A DNA stretch of 64,000 nt, from contig CANUEZ040000156.1 in the NCBI GenBank assembly GCA_948099385.1, positions 1,426,001 through 1,490,000 on the forward strand, given 5' to 3'. The stretch is from Fasciola hepatica (taxonomy: Eukaryota > Platyhelminthes > Trematoda > Plagiorchiida > Fasciolidae). Positions 1-12,355 of this stretch are shown here, in pieces (position 1 is the first letter of the stretch; every line of letters begins with the position of its first letter). Position numbers and translations under genes: made by a program. The notes beneath the pieces were generated by a model that was given only the letters and a program-made list of their open reading frames with translations, was not told the DNA's origin and made no database searches.

Positions 1-2010
1 TAACGAGACAGTGTCAGAAATGATCACTTGACGAAAGCAGTGCCACCAAACGTGACCTGGGCTGATCACTCCACCAATCAACACAGAGAGAGATGCAATG
101 CGATGACGATTTAATTAGGAAATTTATTACAAAATGTGAAGTGAACTACTTTATAATATGACTGGATTGATAGCAGAAGCACTTGTAATTGGTGGAAGGA
201 TATTCTGTGTCAGCGGTGGATTGTCTTTTGCGGCATAGAGTTCTAGAGGTCAGCTGAGGATTTCGGTACCGCCAGTGCTAACGAGCTTCACCTCTAATCA
301 AAAACGATTAATTCCGCTCATTCCACTGATTTTCTTAATGCTGGATATACAGTTATTGTTTGGCGCTGATTACAGGAATCGTAACTTGGGAAGCCATATA
401 TTGCGAAATTTTATACTCCAAATATGTTACTGTTGCAACTTGCACATGAAAAGAAATCCGAAATGATTTGGAATGGAATACAAAATAAATATCATTTGCA
501 TCGTCCCATCTGTACTTATTCGGAAGAACACCGGTGTTTTCTTTTACATTATTAAAACATTATTTGTAAATCATGTATCGGTATGGTTGTAAATAATCCT
601 CAATGCGATTGTGTGCTGCCAGCCTTAAATGGTTTCTACTGAGTAATCTATTTCTTTAGGAATCAGTAAACATTCATCCACTGGAAACCTAACCTCGAGT
701 TCCCAGCAACGTAATCGGTCAACACCTGTGTGTACCATCGCACGAAAGCTTCCGCTTGTCAACGTTGCCAACGATCACAGACTTTTTGAACCGTTTTTCC
801 ACACATTTTATATAGCGACTGAATCGTAGTAATGAATTTCAAATCCTAGAATTTTGAAGTTGTTCAGGCATTTTGTTAAATGACTATGCCAAGTGGTACG
901 CCACAGTGGTGTTTTTCAGTGGTGTTTACAGTTGGTTGAATTGATTTCGCCTTTTGTGATTTTTTTTCATAAATGCTTATTGCTCCGTTCGTGTAGTAGG
1001 AAAAGCCGCAGCTGAATATATTTGGCAACAAAGTACTTCAGTTGGTAAAACTTCCGAAATACAATAGTGCTACCACTGGGAATTTCCTGCTTCAAAAAAG
1101 GGATTATTCATTTTCTAAGATGCAATCCTAAACTAATCAAGATTTTGAAATTTATTCGGAAAACGAGAATCTGAACAGTGACGGCAGAGCTCTTTTCACA
1201 TATCGCGTCGATTTTTCACGATAACCAGCAAGTCTGCACCATGAGTCTTCTCGTACACGAGGCAAATTATTTTTTCGTGAGAGCAACTGGTATTCGTTAC
1301 GATTTGTCCTGCCGGAGCCTACTCCTAGGAGCGACTTCATCAATATCTGGGCCCTTTTCATGATGCATCCAAAAAGATGCTGCAATCAATTGATGATAAA
1401 GGATTGATAACAATAAACAAATTATAGTGTCATTTGCTGCAAGGGATTTTCGTTCAATAATTTCTTCTGCTGGTCCAACTCCGCTGATCAAATAGAAGCA
1501 GCTTTTGGGGTTGGCAGAAAACGACTTATTCCCAAGTTAACAGTAAAACCTAACAGTTTTAGGCCAAAGGGGATGAAACGTTACTACATACAGAGGCCAG
1601 TCGAAAGCAAAACTGATTAGTTCGTCAACAAAAATAAAGGATTTAATCACGGAATAAAACATACCAATGACCGTTGGTAGGGTGTTTCCTGCATTTGTTA
1701 ACAGAAAGTCTCGTTTTGATTGAACCAAATAAGGCATGTCTTTACTGATAACTACAATTCTGACTATTTGAAACAGATGCACTTTTACATGACGAAACAT
1801 GATTACACGACTTTTTATTTGCACTTTAGTCACAGTATTATGAATCTGCATGGAAACATTCGTAGGATAGCTCTAATTGACTACAATTCGACGGTGGATA
1901 CTTACTTCGGATAACAGATGGCACAACTGTAAAAGGATCAGAAAATAAGGATTAGAATCACGATATGCATAAATTAGAATTGTTCACAACGAAAATCGCG
2001 ATAATAACAA
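1..2010. other. Intergenic, nothing recognised
   Basis: No recognisable coding domain, RNA gene or repeat was seen. Short open frames on both strands around 1.15-1.85 kb overlap each other in several frames, have no splice-site support and match chance expectation for this base composition. Confidence 0.5.
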
Positions 2011-3254
2011 GCACGTGTATGCTAGCAACAACCACTTGATTAGGGTGCACATCGAAGACCAATACGACGTCATTTGAGTATCGAAGATCTACTTCGATCC
2101 AGTCTGGAGTGCTGACATTAGCCTGATATCCGTGCTGAAGTTATATTAAATTCACTCATCCATCTGATAGTGCACTACTTTAGCCGCAGCCCCTGTGTCA
2201 GCTCTATCACGTAATGGAGTCCTACTAGACCAGTAGTTAACAAATACTACTCTATTTGAGGAAGGCGGCTACCAACCAATTTGTATTCTCAAAATAGTAC
2301 CGAGTAACCTCGCACGGCCTCTTTTAACGCAAAATAGAGGATTAACGTACATAACAAATCACGTCAATTTCACTTGGGAATTGGGACAGCAGGAGCCGCT
2401 AGCTTTTTTCGATGCTTTAATAACTCGAAGAGGAAACGGATCTACTCTGCGATCCATTTTTTTTTAAGAAGACTTGGTCTTGGCAGTATCTCCAATTCAA
2501 CAGCTTCTCACCAGTAGAGCATAAGAGAGCCTCAGTCCGAACCCCACAATTCAGGGCACGACAAATCTGTACGTAAGACACTTTGCAAATCGATGATCAA
2601 ATATAAATATGCCACATTACGTGATAACGGGTACCCTGATTCATTCATTCGTTTTTATTATCAGACAAGAAATCAGACCCTGTCACCTGTCTCTGGAGTG
2701 TACAATAATGGTATCTACATATTTATCAGATACAAAAATGAGAGTCAGTAACACGGCCTATTACACAAAGTACTACGCATGAATTACATAGAACATAATA
2801 TGCAGCTGCAGTACGCTTTAAGGCACTCATAATGCACATCCCTACGCCCCCATTCAAGGATCACCATTTGGTCGAATCTACCTCACACTGCATCTAAGCC
2901 TTCATTTGCAGCTGCAAGGAAGCAAATCTCGGTAGAACCAACCGGTCACCTTGAACTAGAATGGCCGAACCCATTGCAAAGTACGCACGTGATGTGACGA
3001 CTCATTTTAGACTACAAAAACGAATGCATCACGTAGGTCGACCTCGGTGATCGATCGACACTTAATGGAAAGTGATCATACGGTACTTCCGGCAAACACG
3101 TTCTCGGTCTCGGTACATCATCGAAACAGATACCGACTAAGGATACTAGAGGCATTATCGATCACTCACACCAAACCAGCCCTGTGTCCAAAAGCGTATG
3201 ACCCCCATCATTAACCTACCATGGCATCAGACAACCACATGCAGTCACAAGCAC

Positions 3255-3318
3255 CGACACACACGCACGCACACTCACACGCACACACACAAACACACAC
3301 ACAAACACATATATACAT
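3255..3318. repeat. CA-rich microsatellite in copy 1
   Basis: An imperfect (CA)n tract with CG and AA interruptions; the same interruptions occur in copy 2, which shows that the copies share a recent source. Confidence 0.95.
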
Positions 3319-3396
3319 AAAACTTTGAGTCCCATAGAATTGGTTCAATTACATGTCATTTTATGTTGTAGTTTTCTTTCTTGCTAGGTTTTATAC

Positions 3397-3860
3397 GTAC
3401 GCAACCTATGAGAGTATACGAGAAGAATTCATCTCCCAGTGTTTGTCTTCTGAAGTGTTTCTTCAGATTCGTCGCAGGATCTGAATGTCACTGGTTTTGT
3501 TTCCGTGTCGAAAACATGTCGATATGCATTGTGTTCAAGCTCAAGAGACGTAGAAATGTTTTTTCATCTCAAAATTTACGAAAGATCATTTTGATTACTA
3601 CAAGCAGATTCTCACCTGAATGACGAGACCTGAAATCCACTGAACTTCCTGAAAGTAAATGCATCATGTAAAATAGATCCGGTCTGTTTTTTTGATGTCC
3701 GAACAAACAAGTCTTGGAAATATAACAGTAGTGGTTTTTGTTGTTGTTGTTGTTGTTGTGGTAGTAATAGATGTTGAGGTAGTAGTAGTAGCATTATTTG
3801 CAGTTGCAGGTGAACACATTGATTGGCCTGACAAAAATATTAGTAGCCGCGATGGAATGG
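3397..3860 (+). repeat. Diverged member of the 610-bp repeat family, inside copy 1
   Basis: This segment aligns by eye with the repeat at 15297 and 18228. Both begin with TACGCAA. Both share a stretch around 3560-3690 that includes AGATTCTCAC, TGAATGACGAG, CTGAAA and ATAGATCCGG (ATGGATCCGA in the 15-kb copy), with similar spacing. A later stretch (agtagt, then ATTG, GG and TGACAAA) also lines up. Similarity is moderate, with insertions such as the TTG tract, so this is an older relative rather than a recent copy. The nature of the family is unknown; no protein domain was recognised. Confidence 0.6.
3737..3795. repeat. TTG/GTA trinucleotide tract, copy 1
   Basis: A run of TTG units followed by GTA-rich sequence. 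It creates meaningless poly-Thr, poly-Gln and poly-Val open frames in several reading frames. Copy 2 (8520-8581) has one extra TTG unit. Confidence 0.9.
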
Positions 3861-4692
3861 ACGCATTTACACAACGGCCAGCAACTGAAATGCATACTTT
3901 CCTTGCACTCAATCCAAAATAGATGATTGGAACCAATGGTTTGAATGATATATTACCTGGTGGTGTGGGCCCAAAAATTTCTGTGGTCCTTTTCCGAATC
4001 AAAATAAACCCTTGGATTGGTCTAATGCTAAACCAGATTTCCCGAGGTATATCTGGCACGTGCACCAACGGTGACATTTTCAAACCAGGTGTTGATAACC
4101 TGTCTCTGTGTGTGAATACGACATAGGATTCTCCTTCACCGAGAATGGTTCACAATTCTGTGCAAACAGATTATATCGGACATTTATTACTGTCAAACGT
4201 ACCATGCCACCCAAGATCTAACGGTACGGCGGAGAACCGCACTAGGTTTCCCAGTGTGATTAGGCATCGAATTTAGCAAATTGTTTAGTGAATATAGACA
4301 CATCCGTGCTCCGAGATGTAAATAAAAATCGGAATTATACCATGAACGTAAGGTCAGTGAATAAAGCTCGGTTTGGTTAAATGTAATCCAATAAAGACGC
4401 ACTCTTCCGAGGCATGGTGTTTTACCTTGTGATGTCTGATATTACAGACTGAGACGACCGATACATGTACAGTCACCATCATCATCGTACAGCGGTATAC
4501 AGAAGAGCTAGCCCCACTGACCACTGCCTTTCTCATCATGTTACACAGAGAAATAGAAAGAATGAATATACAAGATGGACAGGGAGTGGACCTACACGGG
4601 AGGGAAAGGGAAAGAACGTCCTAATGGCCTACAAACAGAATACACAATCTAATCGTAGAAACAAGCGTTGATCAATCAATCATTCGGATTCG

Positions 4693-5090
4693 ACTAAAAG
4701 TGACAACGCGATCGCCACTGTCTACAGTTCACTGACACATCCTTCAGTGTCTCCAGCCGAATGGTTCAGAGACATTTCAGACCTCAACCACAAAGACGTG
4801 AGGCATCTACTTTTCCTAAGTTCGACGCACATATTCTCATTCCCACTGCCACATCATCTGTTGACCTTTACGTGGCTTTTGCACTCCCGAGCAGGAACGG
4901 AAAACAGTGCACGGTATGGTAGACGTGTGTTTGTCATACCTAACAGGTGCCCGAACTGACGAAGTCTACTAAGCTGGATACACTGTGATAGAACATTCTC
5001 TGAACTAGAACCTAATACACTATATCTGACATCCGTACTACTCACCTAGTCATTCCATCGAATCCTGTTTCCCGAACGTTGCGTACTATA
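4693..5090 (-). mobile_element. RTE/SR2-like LINE, 3' coding end (copy 1, 5'-truncated)
   Basis: On the minus strand this encodes the C-terminal region that follows the reverse transcriptase in SR2/RTE-type LINEs of flukes. Visible pieces are VRYSVLGSSSENV, then RLRQFGHLLGMTNTRLPYR (family pattern RLRWLGHVLRMP-RLPYR), then LETLKD and a terminal RQWRSRCHF before a stop at 4693-4695. Upstream of 5033 the pattern continues as IRWND-VSSTD, but here it has lost nucleotide identity with copy 2, and nothing LINE-like is seen above about 5090. Frameshifts and a stop make it a relic. This is a recognition of motifs, not a database match. Confidence 0.75.
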
Positions 5091-6779
5091 CTACAGTACA
5101 ATAATGAATTCCGAAATTCTGTGTGGAATTCCATTTCAGTCACTTCAGTTTCACTGTGATCAGCCGTCGATACAAATTTTGTGATCTTGGTCACCATGAC
5201 AAGTGTGTTTGGAATTTAGAAGTACGAAACTGGGTAAACGTTGGAAAAGGCTTTTGGTTAATCCAATGATGAAGACTTATATTGAAAGTGCTCCATGTCA
5301 ATGATGGACAAATGCTCATTGCTCTATAAACATTTTGTTCCCAATTTTCTATCATGTATCTTCCTAACAAAAAGAATAATAAACAAGGAGAACATAACTG
5401 CGGATACTATTATGTCGTGTAACAGCTGGACAGTAAATCCACGGCGAATCACAATAAGCTTTCCCGCATTATTTATGCAAAATGTAGTGGCATACCAAAG
5501 TGTGGTCTGCTAAACTTGACATATCTATGAGGGAAAATTATATTATCTGCAACAAGATACAAACTAACACCCAATTGACAATAATACAATAACCAAGAAG
5601 AACGTCTGATAATAAATTCCATACTAGATCGATGGAGCCTTCGGTCTCCGGCCAACTGGAATCTTGTGGTAAACAAACAACGAAAGTAGCCGTGTGCTGG
5701 CACCGCGAAAATATCCGAATCACATCCGAAGTCGTATGTCATTGATTTTCGATCCGTGGTGCAATTTGAGGAGCACACAATTAGATAAGTTTAAAAAAGA
5801 AACTTCCAAAAGTAATCTTTTTGGTGGCTTTGAGGTTGCAACTGTCACCAGGCTGGTTGATAATTCTTGTAAGATATTACGACCATCTAGTTAGTGGAGC
5901 TTTATCAAAGATACCCTCAACAAAGTAGATTTCACCAAGCTCAAAAGTATAACTCCTCCGTCGGTCAGACCACAGTTGCGTCTATGAAACTGACGTGCTG
6001 TAGAATAATGCTAGAGATAATTTGTCATGTGAGGCTATGCGTATAATTACTCTGGACACACCCACCAAAATGTTGTCAGTTTTTACAATAATCAAACCAG
6101 TGAAAAATGCCATGGCTCAAAGTTCCGAGCTTCCTGATAACAGTTTGGTTCGAATAAGACCGAGAACCGACTCACAGCATTTAGAGAAGATTGCAATACA
6201 ATTACCCCAGTGGACGTTACCGGGGTTGAACATTTCATGTAGAACATGGACTAATTCGAAAAACCACAACGTCTAAGGTTTCAGTAATCAACTGATGTCA
6301 TAGGTTAACTATTCAGCTGAAAAGACATTGGTAATGGCAATTGGTTTTAACGATTTTCATGATCTACTGATCGCTGAACTTGCTGATTTGGGTGATAAAT
6401 TCCATACCTAAGAGCGAATCAAAACCAGGAACCAGTTTGATTTAAATGTAGGCCACTACACCAATCATAACCTGGCTACTAATAAGAACCAGACGATACG
6501 TTCACTTATTCCTATTCGTGGATGCTGCAAATCTTTGACGGCCAAACATACAGTATTCACTCATTTCACATTTCCGCAATTAGTGCAAAGGTCAAATAGG
6601 AGATGTACAAAGAACATTCATAAGATTATTTCCTGAAATACATGAGTGGAAGAGTACGGATGCAACCGCTTTCTGTTCCTCGTTGGGTTCCCGAAATCCT
6701 GACTACCTATCATGATGCATATTCAAAGTTACTTTCATGAGATCCAAATTTAACTTGACCATCAGTATCACCACGAATA
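5091..6779. other. Spacer between the 3-kb copies
   Basis: A single-copy stretch of 1.7 kb. No domain, RNA or repeat was recognised. An 84-codon plus-strand frame at 6022-6276 has no supporting splice signals or recognisable motif. Confidence 0.5.
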
Positions 6780-6790
6780 ATACTACGCAA
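6780..6790. repeat. 11-bp direct repeat, left of copy 2
   Basis: The sequence atactacgcaa lies 3 bp outside the left identity boundary of copy 2 and recurs exactly at 9857-9867 on the right side. It may be a target-site duplication; see findings for the competing explanation. Confidence 0.6.
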
Positions 6791-8037
6791 CACGCACGTG
6801 TATGCTAGCAACAACCACTTGATTAGGGTGCACATCGAAGACCAATACGACGTCATTTGAGTATCGAAGATCTACTTCGATCCAGTCTGGAGTGCTGACA
6901 TTAGCCTGATATCCGTGCTGAAGTTATATTAAATTCACTCATCCATCTGATAGTGCACTACTTTAGCCGCAGCCCCTGTGTCAGCTCTATCACGTAATGG
7001 AGTCCTACTAGACCAGTAGTTAACAAATACTACTCTATTTGAGGAAGGCGGCTACCAACCAATTTGTATTCTCAAAATAGTACCGAGTAACCTCGCACGG
7101 CCTCTTTTAACGCAAAATAGAGGATTAACGTACATAACAAATCACGTCAATTTCACTTGGGAATTGGGACAGCAGGAGCCGCTAGCTTTTTTCGATGCTT
7201 TAATAACTCGAAGAGGAAACGGATCTACTCTGCGATCCATTTTTTTTTAAGAAGACTTGGTCTTGGCAGTATCTCCAATTCAACAGCTTCTCACCAGTAG
7301 AGCATAAGAGAGCCTCAGTCCGAACCCCACAATTCAGGGCACGACAAATCTGTACGTAAGACACTTTGCAAATCGATGATCAAATATAAATATGCCACAT
7401 TACGTGATAACGGGTACCCTGATTCATTCATTCGTTTTTATTATCAGACAAGAAATCAGACCCTGTCACCTGTCTCTGGAGTGTACAATAATGGTATCTA
7501 CATATTTATCAGATACAAAAATGAGAGTCAGTAACACGGCCTATTACACAAAGTACTACGCATGAATTACATAGAACATAATATGCAGCTGCAGTACGCT
7601 TTAAGGCACTCATAATGCACATCCCTACGCCCCCATTCAAGGATCACCATTTGGTCGAATCTACCTCACACTGCATCTAAGCCTTCATTTGCAGCTGCAA
7701 GGAAGCAAATCTCGGTAGAACCAACCGGTCACCTTGAACTAGAATGGCCGAACCCATTGCAAAGTACGCACGTGATGTGACGACTCATTTTAGACTACAA
7801 AAACGAATGCATCACGTAGGTCGACCTCGGTGATCGATCGACACTTAATGGAAAGTGATCATACGGTACTTCCGGCAAACACGTTCTCGGTCTCGGTACA
7901 TCATCGAAACAGATACCGACTAAGGATACTAGAGGCATTATCGATCACTCACACCAAACCAGCCCTGTGTCCAAAAGCGTATGACCCCCATCATTAACCT
8001 ACCATGGCATCAGACAACCACATGCAGTCACAAGCAC

Positions 8038-8101
8038 CGACACACACGCACGCACACTCACACGCACACACACAAACACACACACAAACACATATATACA
8101 T
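8038..8101. repeat. CA-rich microsatellite in copy 2
   Basis: Same interrupted (CA)n tract as at 3255-3318, with identical interruptions by eye. Confidence 0.95.
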
Positions 8102-8179
8102 AAAACTTTGAGTCCCATAGAATTGGTTCAATTACATGTCATTTTATGTTGTAGTTTTCTTTCTTGCTAGGTTTTATAC

Positions 8180-8646
8180 GTACGCAACCTATGAGAGTAT
8201 ACGAGAAGAATTCATCTCCCAGTGTTTGTCTTCTGAAGTGTTTCTTCAGATTCGTCGCAGGATCTGAATGTCACTGGTTTTGTTTCCGTGTCGAAAACAT
8301 GTCGATATGCATTGTGTTCAAGCTCAAGAGACGTAGAAATGTTTTTTCATCTCAAAATTTACGAAAGATCATTTTGATTACTACAAGCAGATTCTCACCT
8401 GAATGACGAGACCTGAAATCCACTGAACTTCCTGAAAGTAAATGCATCATGTAAAATAGATCCGGTCTGTTTTTTTGATGTCCGAACAAACAAGTCTTGG
8501 AAATATAACAGTAGTAGTTTTTGTTGTTGTTGTTGTTGTTGTTGTGGTAGTAATAGATGTTGAGGTAGTAGTAGTGGCATTATTTGCAGTTGCAGGTGAA
8601 CACATTGATTGGCCTGACAAAAATATTAGTAGCCGCGATGGAATGG
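8180..8646 (+). repeat. Diverged member of the 610-bp repeat family, inside copy 2
   Basis: Copy 2 counterpart of 3397-3860; it differs from it only by the microsatellite changes noted above. Confidence 0.6.
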
Positions 8647-9478
8647 ACGCATTTACACAACGGCCAGCAACTGAAATGCATACTTTCCTTGCACTCAATC
8701 CAAAATAGATGATTGGAACCAATGGTTTGAATGATATATTACCTGGTGGTGTGGGCCCAAAAATTTCTGTGGTCCTTTTCCGAATCAAAATAAACCCTTG
8801 GATTGGTCTAATGCTAAACCAGATTTCCCGAGGTATATCTGGCACGTGCACCAACGGTGACATTTTCAAACCAGGTGTTGATAACCTGTCTCTGTGTGTG
8901 AATACGACATAGGATTCTCCTTCACCGAGAATGGTTCACAATTCTGTGCAAACAGATTATATCGGACATTTATTACTGTCAAACGTACCATGCCACCCAA
9001 GATCTAACGGTACGGCGGAGAACCGCACTAGGTTTCCCAGTGTGATTAGGCATCGAATTTAGCAAATTGTTTAGTGAATATAGACACATCCGTGCTCCGA
9101 GATGTAAATAAAAATCGGAATTATACCATGAACGTAAGGTCAGTGAATAAAGCTCGGTTTGGTTAAATGTAATCCAATAAAGACGCACTCTTCCGAGGCA
9201 TGGTGTTTTACCTTGTGATGTCTGATATTACAGACTGAGACGACCGATACATGTACAGTCACCATCATCATCGTACAGCGGTATACAGAAGAGCTAGCCC
9301 CACTGACCACTGCCTTTCTCATCATGTTACACAGAGAAATAGAAAGAATGAATATACAAGATGGACAGGGAGTGGACCTACACGGGAGGGAAAGGGAAAG
9401 AACGTCCTAATGGCCTACAAACAGAATACACAATCTAATCGTAGAAACAAGCGTTGATCAATCAATCATTCGGATTCG

Positions 9479-11700
9479 ACTAAAAGTGACAACGCGATCG
9501 CCACTGTCTACAGTTCACTGACACATCCTTCAGTGTCTCCAGCCGAATGGTTCAGAGACATTTCAGACCTCAACCACAAAGACGTGAGGCATCTACTTTT
9601 CCTAAGTTCGACGCACATATTCTCATTCCCACTGCCACATCATCTGTTGACCTTTACGTGGCTTTTGCACTCCCGAGCAGGAACGGAAAACAGTGCACGG
9701 TATGGTAGACGTGTGTTTGTCATACCTAACAGGTGCCCGAACTGACGAAGTCTACTAAGCTGGATACACTGTGATAGAACATTCTCTGAACTAGAACCTA
9801 ATTCACCATATCTGGCATCAACACTGATTATCCGGTTATTCTTCTCAATCCTACTGATACTACGCAAGCATCGGTGATTGAAATCCCTGAGACTGCGAAT
9901 ATCTTATACAAGCAGTCTCCTTGTCTCGCGCCCTTAGAGTAACCGGAGTTCTTCGTGGCACAGTGTACACTATCTTTCAGCTTCAGACAAATATCATAGT
10001 GGTAATACATATGCTTCAGTCAAGCATACTTCGTTCCAGCCTTCAATGTACGCGTCCGCATCTCTACTACAGTACTCTCATCTGTCCTCAAGCTGCTCCC
10101 GAAATAAGTGAAACGGTCGACAATTATCAGCACCCCGCATCGCACACCACATTTGGAATCGTTGCTTCGCTTCCCGCAACATCACTTTACACTTTGAAGA
10201 TGCAAAGTGCATGCCGAATAGATCTTCAGCTCTCGCAAGTCTATCTATTGCCCTTTGCTTGTGTTCCGTGCAATTGAACAAACAGACAAGGTCTCCCGCG
10301 TAATCTAGGTCACACGGCTTTTTACCATGTCCTAGTTCGATGCCCACATTTTGGACATTAAGCAAAGCTTTCCCTATTATCCCGTCCATTACCAAGTTGA
10401 ACAGAAATGTAGAAATCGGACATCCCTGTCGATCATGGCTGATTGTTTCGAACAGACTCGATAGTTCACCGTAAACCCTCACACTACCATAAGTATGAGA
10501 ATACAATGACTTCAGTAGATTCACGATCTTCTGCAACATAGCTTTCCGATGAAGAGCAGTGAAGAGCGATGTTCGATGAACTGAATCAAAGGCGCTCTTC
10601 AAGCCATGGAAAAAAGTTATTGTTGGTCAACTGTATGTGTGGCACGCTTCAAGTGGTTGTTGAAGAGTAAAATTTGGTGGCGACATCCTTGACCTGGGCC
10701 TGTTGTTAGCGGGCTTTCCTCTCGCAAGCCGGTGTCAGGCGACGTAGCAAAATAAAAGCTAATATCTTGGTCACTATTAGAACTAGGCTGATCCTACGAT
10801 GGTTACTGCAGTCCATGCATATTTCCTTCTTGAATGTGGGTAGAATCAATGACTAGCTCCATAATAACGGAATACGCTCCTCCTCTCAAATGTCACGGAG
10901 CGAGGTGGAAAGTGATTTATTCAATTCCAGTTCCGATGGGGGTACAATTTATGCTTCCCAAGATATCGCTGTTATTAATGACGGACTAACTACACCAGAT
11001 GAACTGCTCCTTGAAGTATTCGGCCCAAAGGTCCAGCCTTTGTTCATTACCATGAATGGGCTCTCCAATTCGATCGCGTATCTTTTCACTGTCCGGAGTC
11101 CGCCGTCCACCGGTTTTGCGAATATGTTTGAACAATCTTTGACTGTTACCTGAAGCAGCTGCTATTTTCTCTTTATTGGCTGCCTTGACCGACTGGTTTT
11201 CGCAACCATTCCTAGGGCTTTTTGTAACTTGCTTGTGTAGACTTCTCCGTATCTTATTCATCTCCTCACAGTTGTGGAGCTGACGTTTTCGCTCCACTAG
11301 ACTGAACGACTTTTGAGAAATCTAGTGTCATTGATGGACGTCGGATCTACGACCACATGTGAAACCTGCTGCCACGTGCATTGCCTGCTGGAAATGAACC
11401 CAATGCTCATTTACATTACTGTTCTTTGTAGATCCTAGCTCATGTGCTAATTTCTGTTCGTAACTGGTGTGAACTTCTGAATCACTTAAACATAGTACTG
11501 CTAAATGTGTTTGCAGTATGCTTCAATGATCATAAAGCTCAAGCGATAAATGCATGAAAACTAATGCATGGTGCATCAATGAGACACCGGGAGCGGTTAG
11601 TAGATTCAAAATTGCTCGAATCCTGGATACGCGTTTTACGTACGCTGCAGACATCAATCTTCAAAGAGTCCATTTTGCGTCCCAGGCACGCCAGCTGAAT
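9479..11700 (-). mobile_element. RTE/SR2-like LINE relic with endonuclease, RT and C-terminal pieces
   Basis: Read on the minus strand from 11.7 kb downwards, the order is that of an SR2/RTE-type LINE. First comes an endonuclease start (DVCSVRKTRIQDSSN, family CCVSETRIQDSS), then a connector (NEHWVHFQQAMHVAA at about 11.4 kb; RLFKHIRKTGGRR and RLDLWAEYFKEQF at 11.0-11.15 kb). Next is the RT: SAFDSVHRTSL near 10.6 kb, RQGCPISTFLFNLVMD, and CDLDYAGDLVCLF, where the catalytic YADD has become YAGD; FGMHFASSKCKVM follows at about 10.2 kb. The tail is LRSISRIEKNNR, then RLPYRALFS, ending in RQWRSRCHF. Much of the endonuclease is missing between about 11.6 and 11.5 kb, and several stops and frameshifts break the frame. 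It cannot encode an active protein as written. It acts, or acted, by target-primed reverse transcription. Confidence 0.85.
9857..9867. repeat. 11-bp direct repeat, right of copy 2
   Basis: Exact match of 6780-6790. On the minus strand it is also the LINE codons for Leu-Arg-Ser-Ile, so it lies within coding sequence of the RTE-like relic. Confidence 0.6.
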
Positions 11701-12355
11701 GAAATACATGAGTGTACGCTGGTTAATGAGGCGAGATTCAAAGGCTGAAAAGGCTTCAGAAGATGTGAGTTACAAGATAGAGGATTATTCCCAAAACTAT
11801 TTGACGATGAGCGATTGTGCGTATGAGGTGCGTTATCAGTGGGATCATTATGGGTGGATAGAGGGGGCAAAGAGAGGTGGTTGGGGACAGAAGAAAAAGG
11901 TTGAATAAAGGAGGGGAAACTCTGGGAACAGTCGCAGTTTTAGTAATACTTTTTTGAGTGACACTTGAAATAGCCACTCTAAGCGAGCCTGAATTGCAGC
12001 TAGCCGAATTAAGTGATCTGTTTGTTGATCAATCAAACCAAAATGAAGAGGACCCAGAGTGGAAGAAAGTTTCCCCTTCTCTCTGAAAGCTCGTGTGCGC
12101 GACTCGGTACACTATTATTTCCTGTTCCAGATTCGACCAATAGATTGGGCTGATACAACAGGATCGCTTTATGCTTAAATGTGAAATTGTACAGACTGAA
12201 CTGTATATGAACAAAATCTCACCCGATCCAAGCCGAACGGAACCACCTAAATTGTTATCAATCGTTGTGTATTGCATAAAACGAGAGGGAGAATAATTAT
12301 TGTATAATTATGCAATAATTGCCAGCAAATCAGGAGAGAGACAAAAGTGCGAATT
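11701..12355. other. Intergenic, nothing recognised
   Basis: Purine-rich stretch at 11.85-11.92 kb and AT-rich sequence near 12.3 kb. No gene, RNA or repeat was recognised. Confidence 0.4.

Larger units (their letters stand above)
2011..5033. repeat. 3-kb duplicated block, copy 1
   Basis: This block recurs at 6794-9819, in the same orientation and 4783-4786 bp downstream. By eye the copies differ only by two substitutions beside a TTG microsatellite, one extra TTG unit in copy 2, and a few changes in the last 20 bp. Identity starts abruptly at the sequence gcacgtgtatgctagc and ends abruptly near 5033. Read on the minus strand, the block starts inside the coding end of an RTE-like LINE and continues about 2.7 kb past its stop codon. 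It also holds a CA microsatellite, a TTG tract and a relative of the 610-bp repeat found at 15.3 and 18.2 kb. All open frames inside the block occur twice for this reason and are not gene duplicates. Confidence 0.95.
6794..9819. repeat. 3-kb duplicated block, copy 2
   Basis: This is the second copy of the block at 2011-5033. On the right it runs without interruption into a longer LINE relic (to 11.7 kb) that keeps the same reading direction, whereas copy 1 ends in a different and much shorter LINE remnant. The block includes the LINE 3' coding end (stop at 9479-9481), about 2.7 kb of downstream sequence, a CA tract at 8038-8101 and a relative of the 610-bp repeat at 8180-8646. Confidence 0.95.

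Noticed and set aside
3664..4083. 139-codon minus-strand frame and its duplicate at 8447-8869
   Set aside because: Much of it is poly-Thr translated from the TTG/GTA tract. It is present twice only because the 3-kb block is duplicated, and no domain is recognisable.
9921..10277. 118-codon plus-strand open frame
   Set aside because: It is the antisense shadow of the RTE-like reverse transcriptase on the minus strand.
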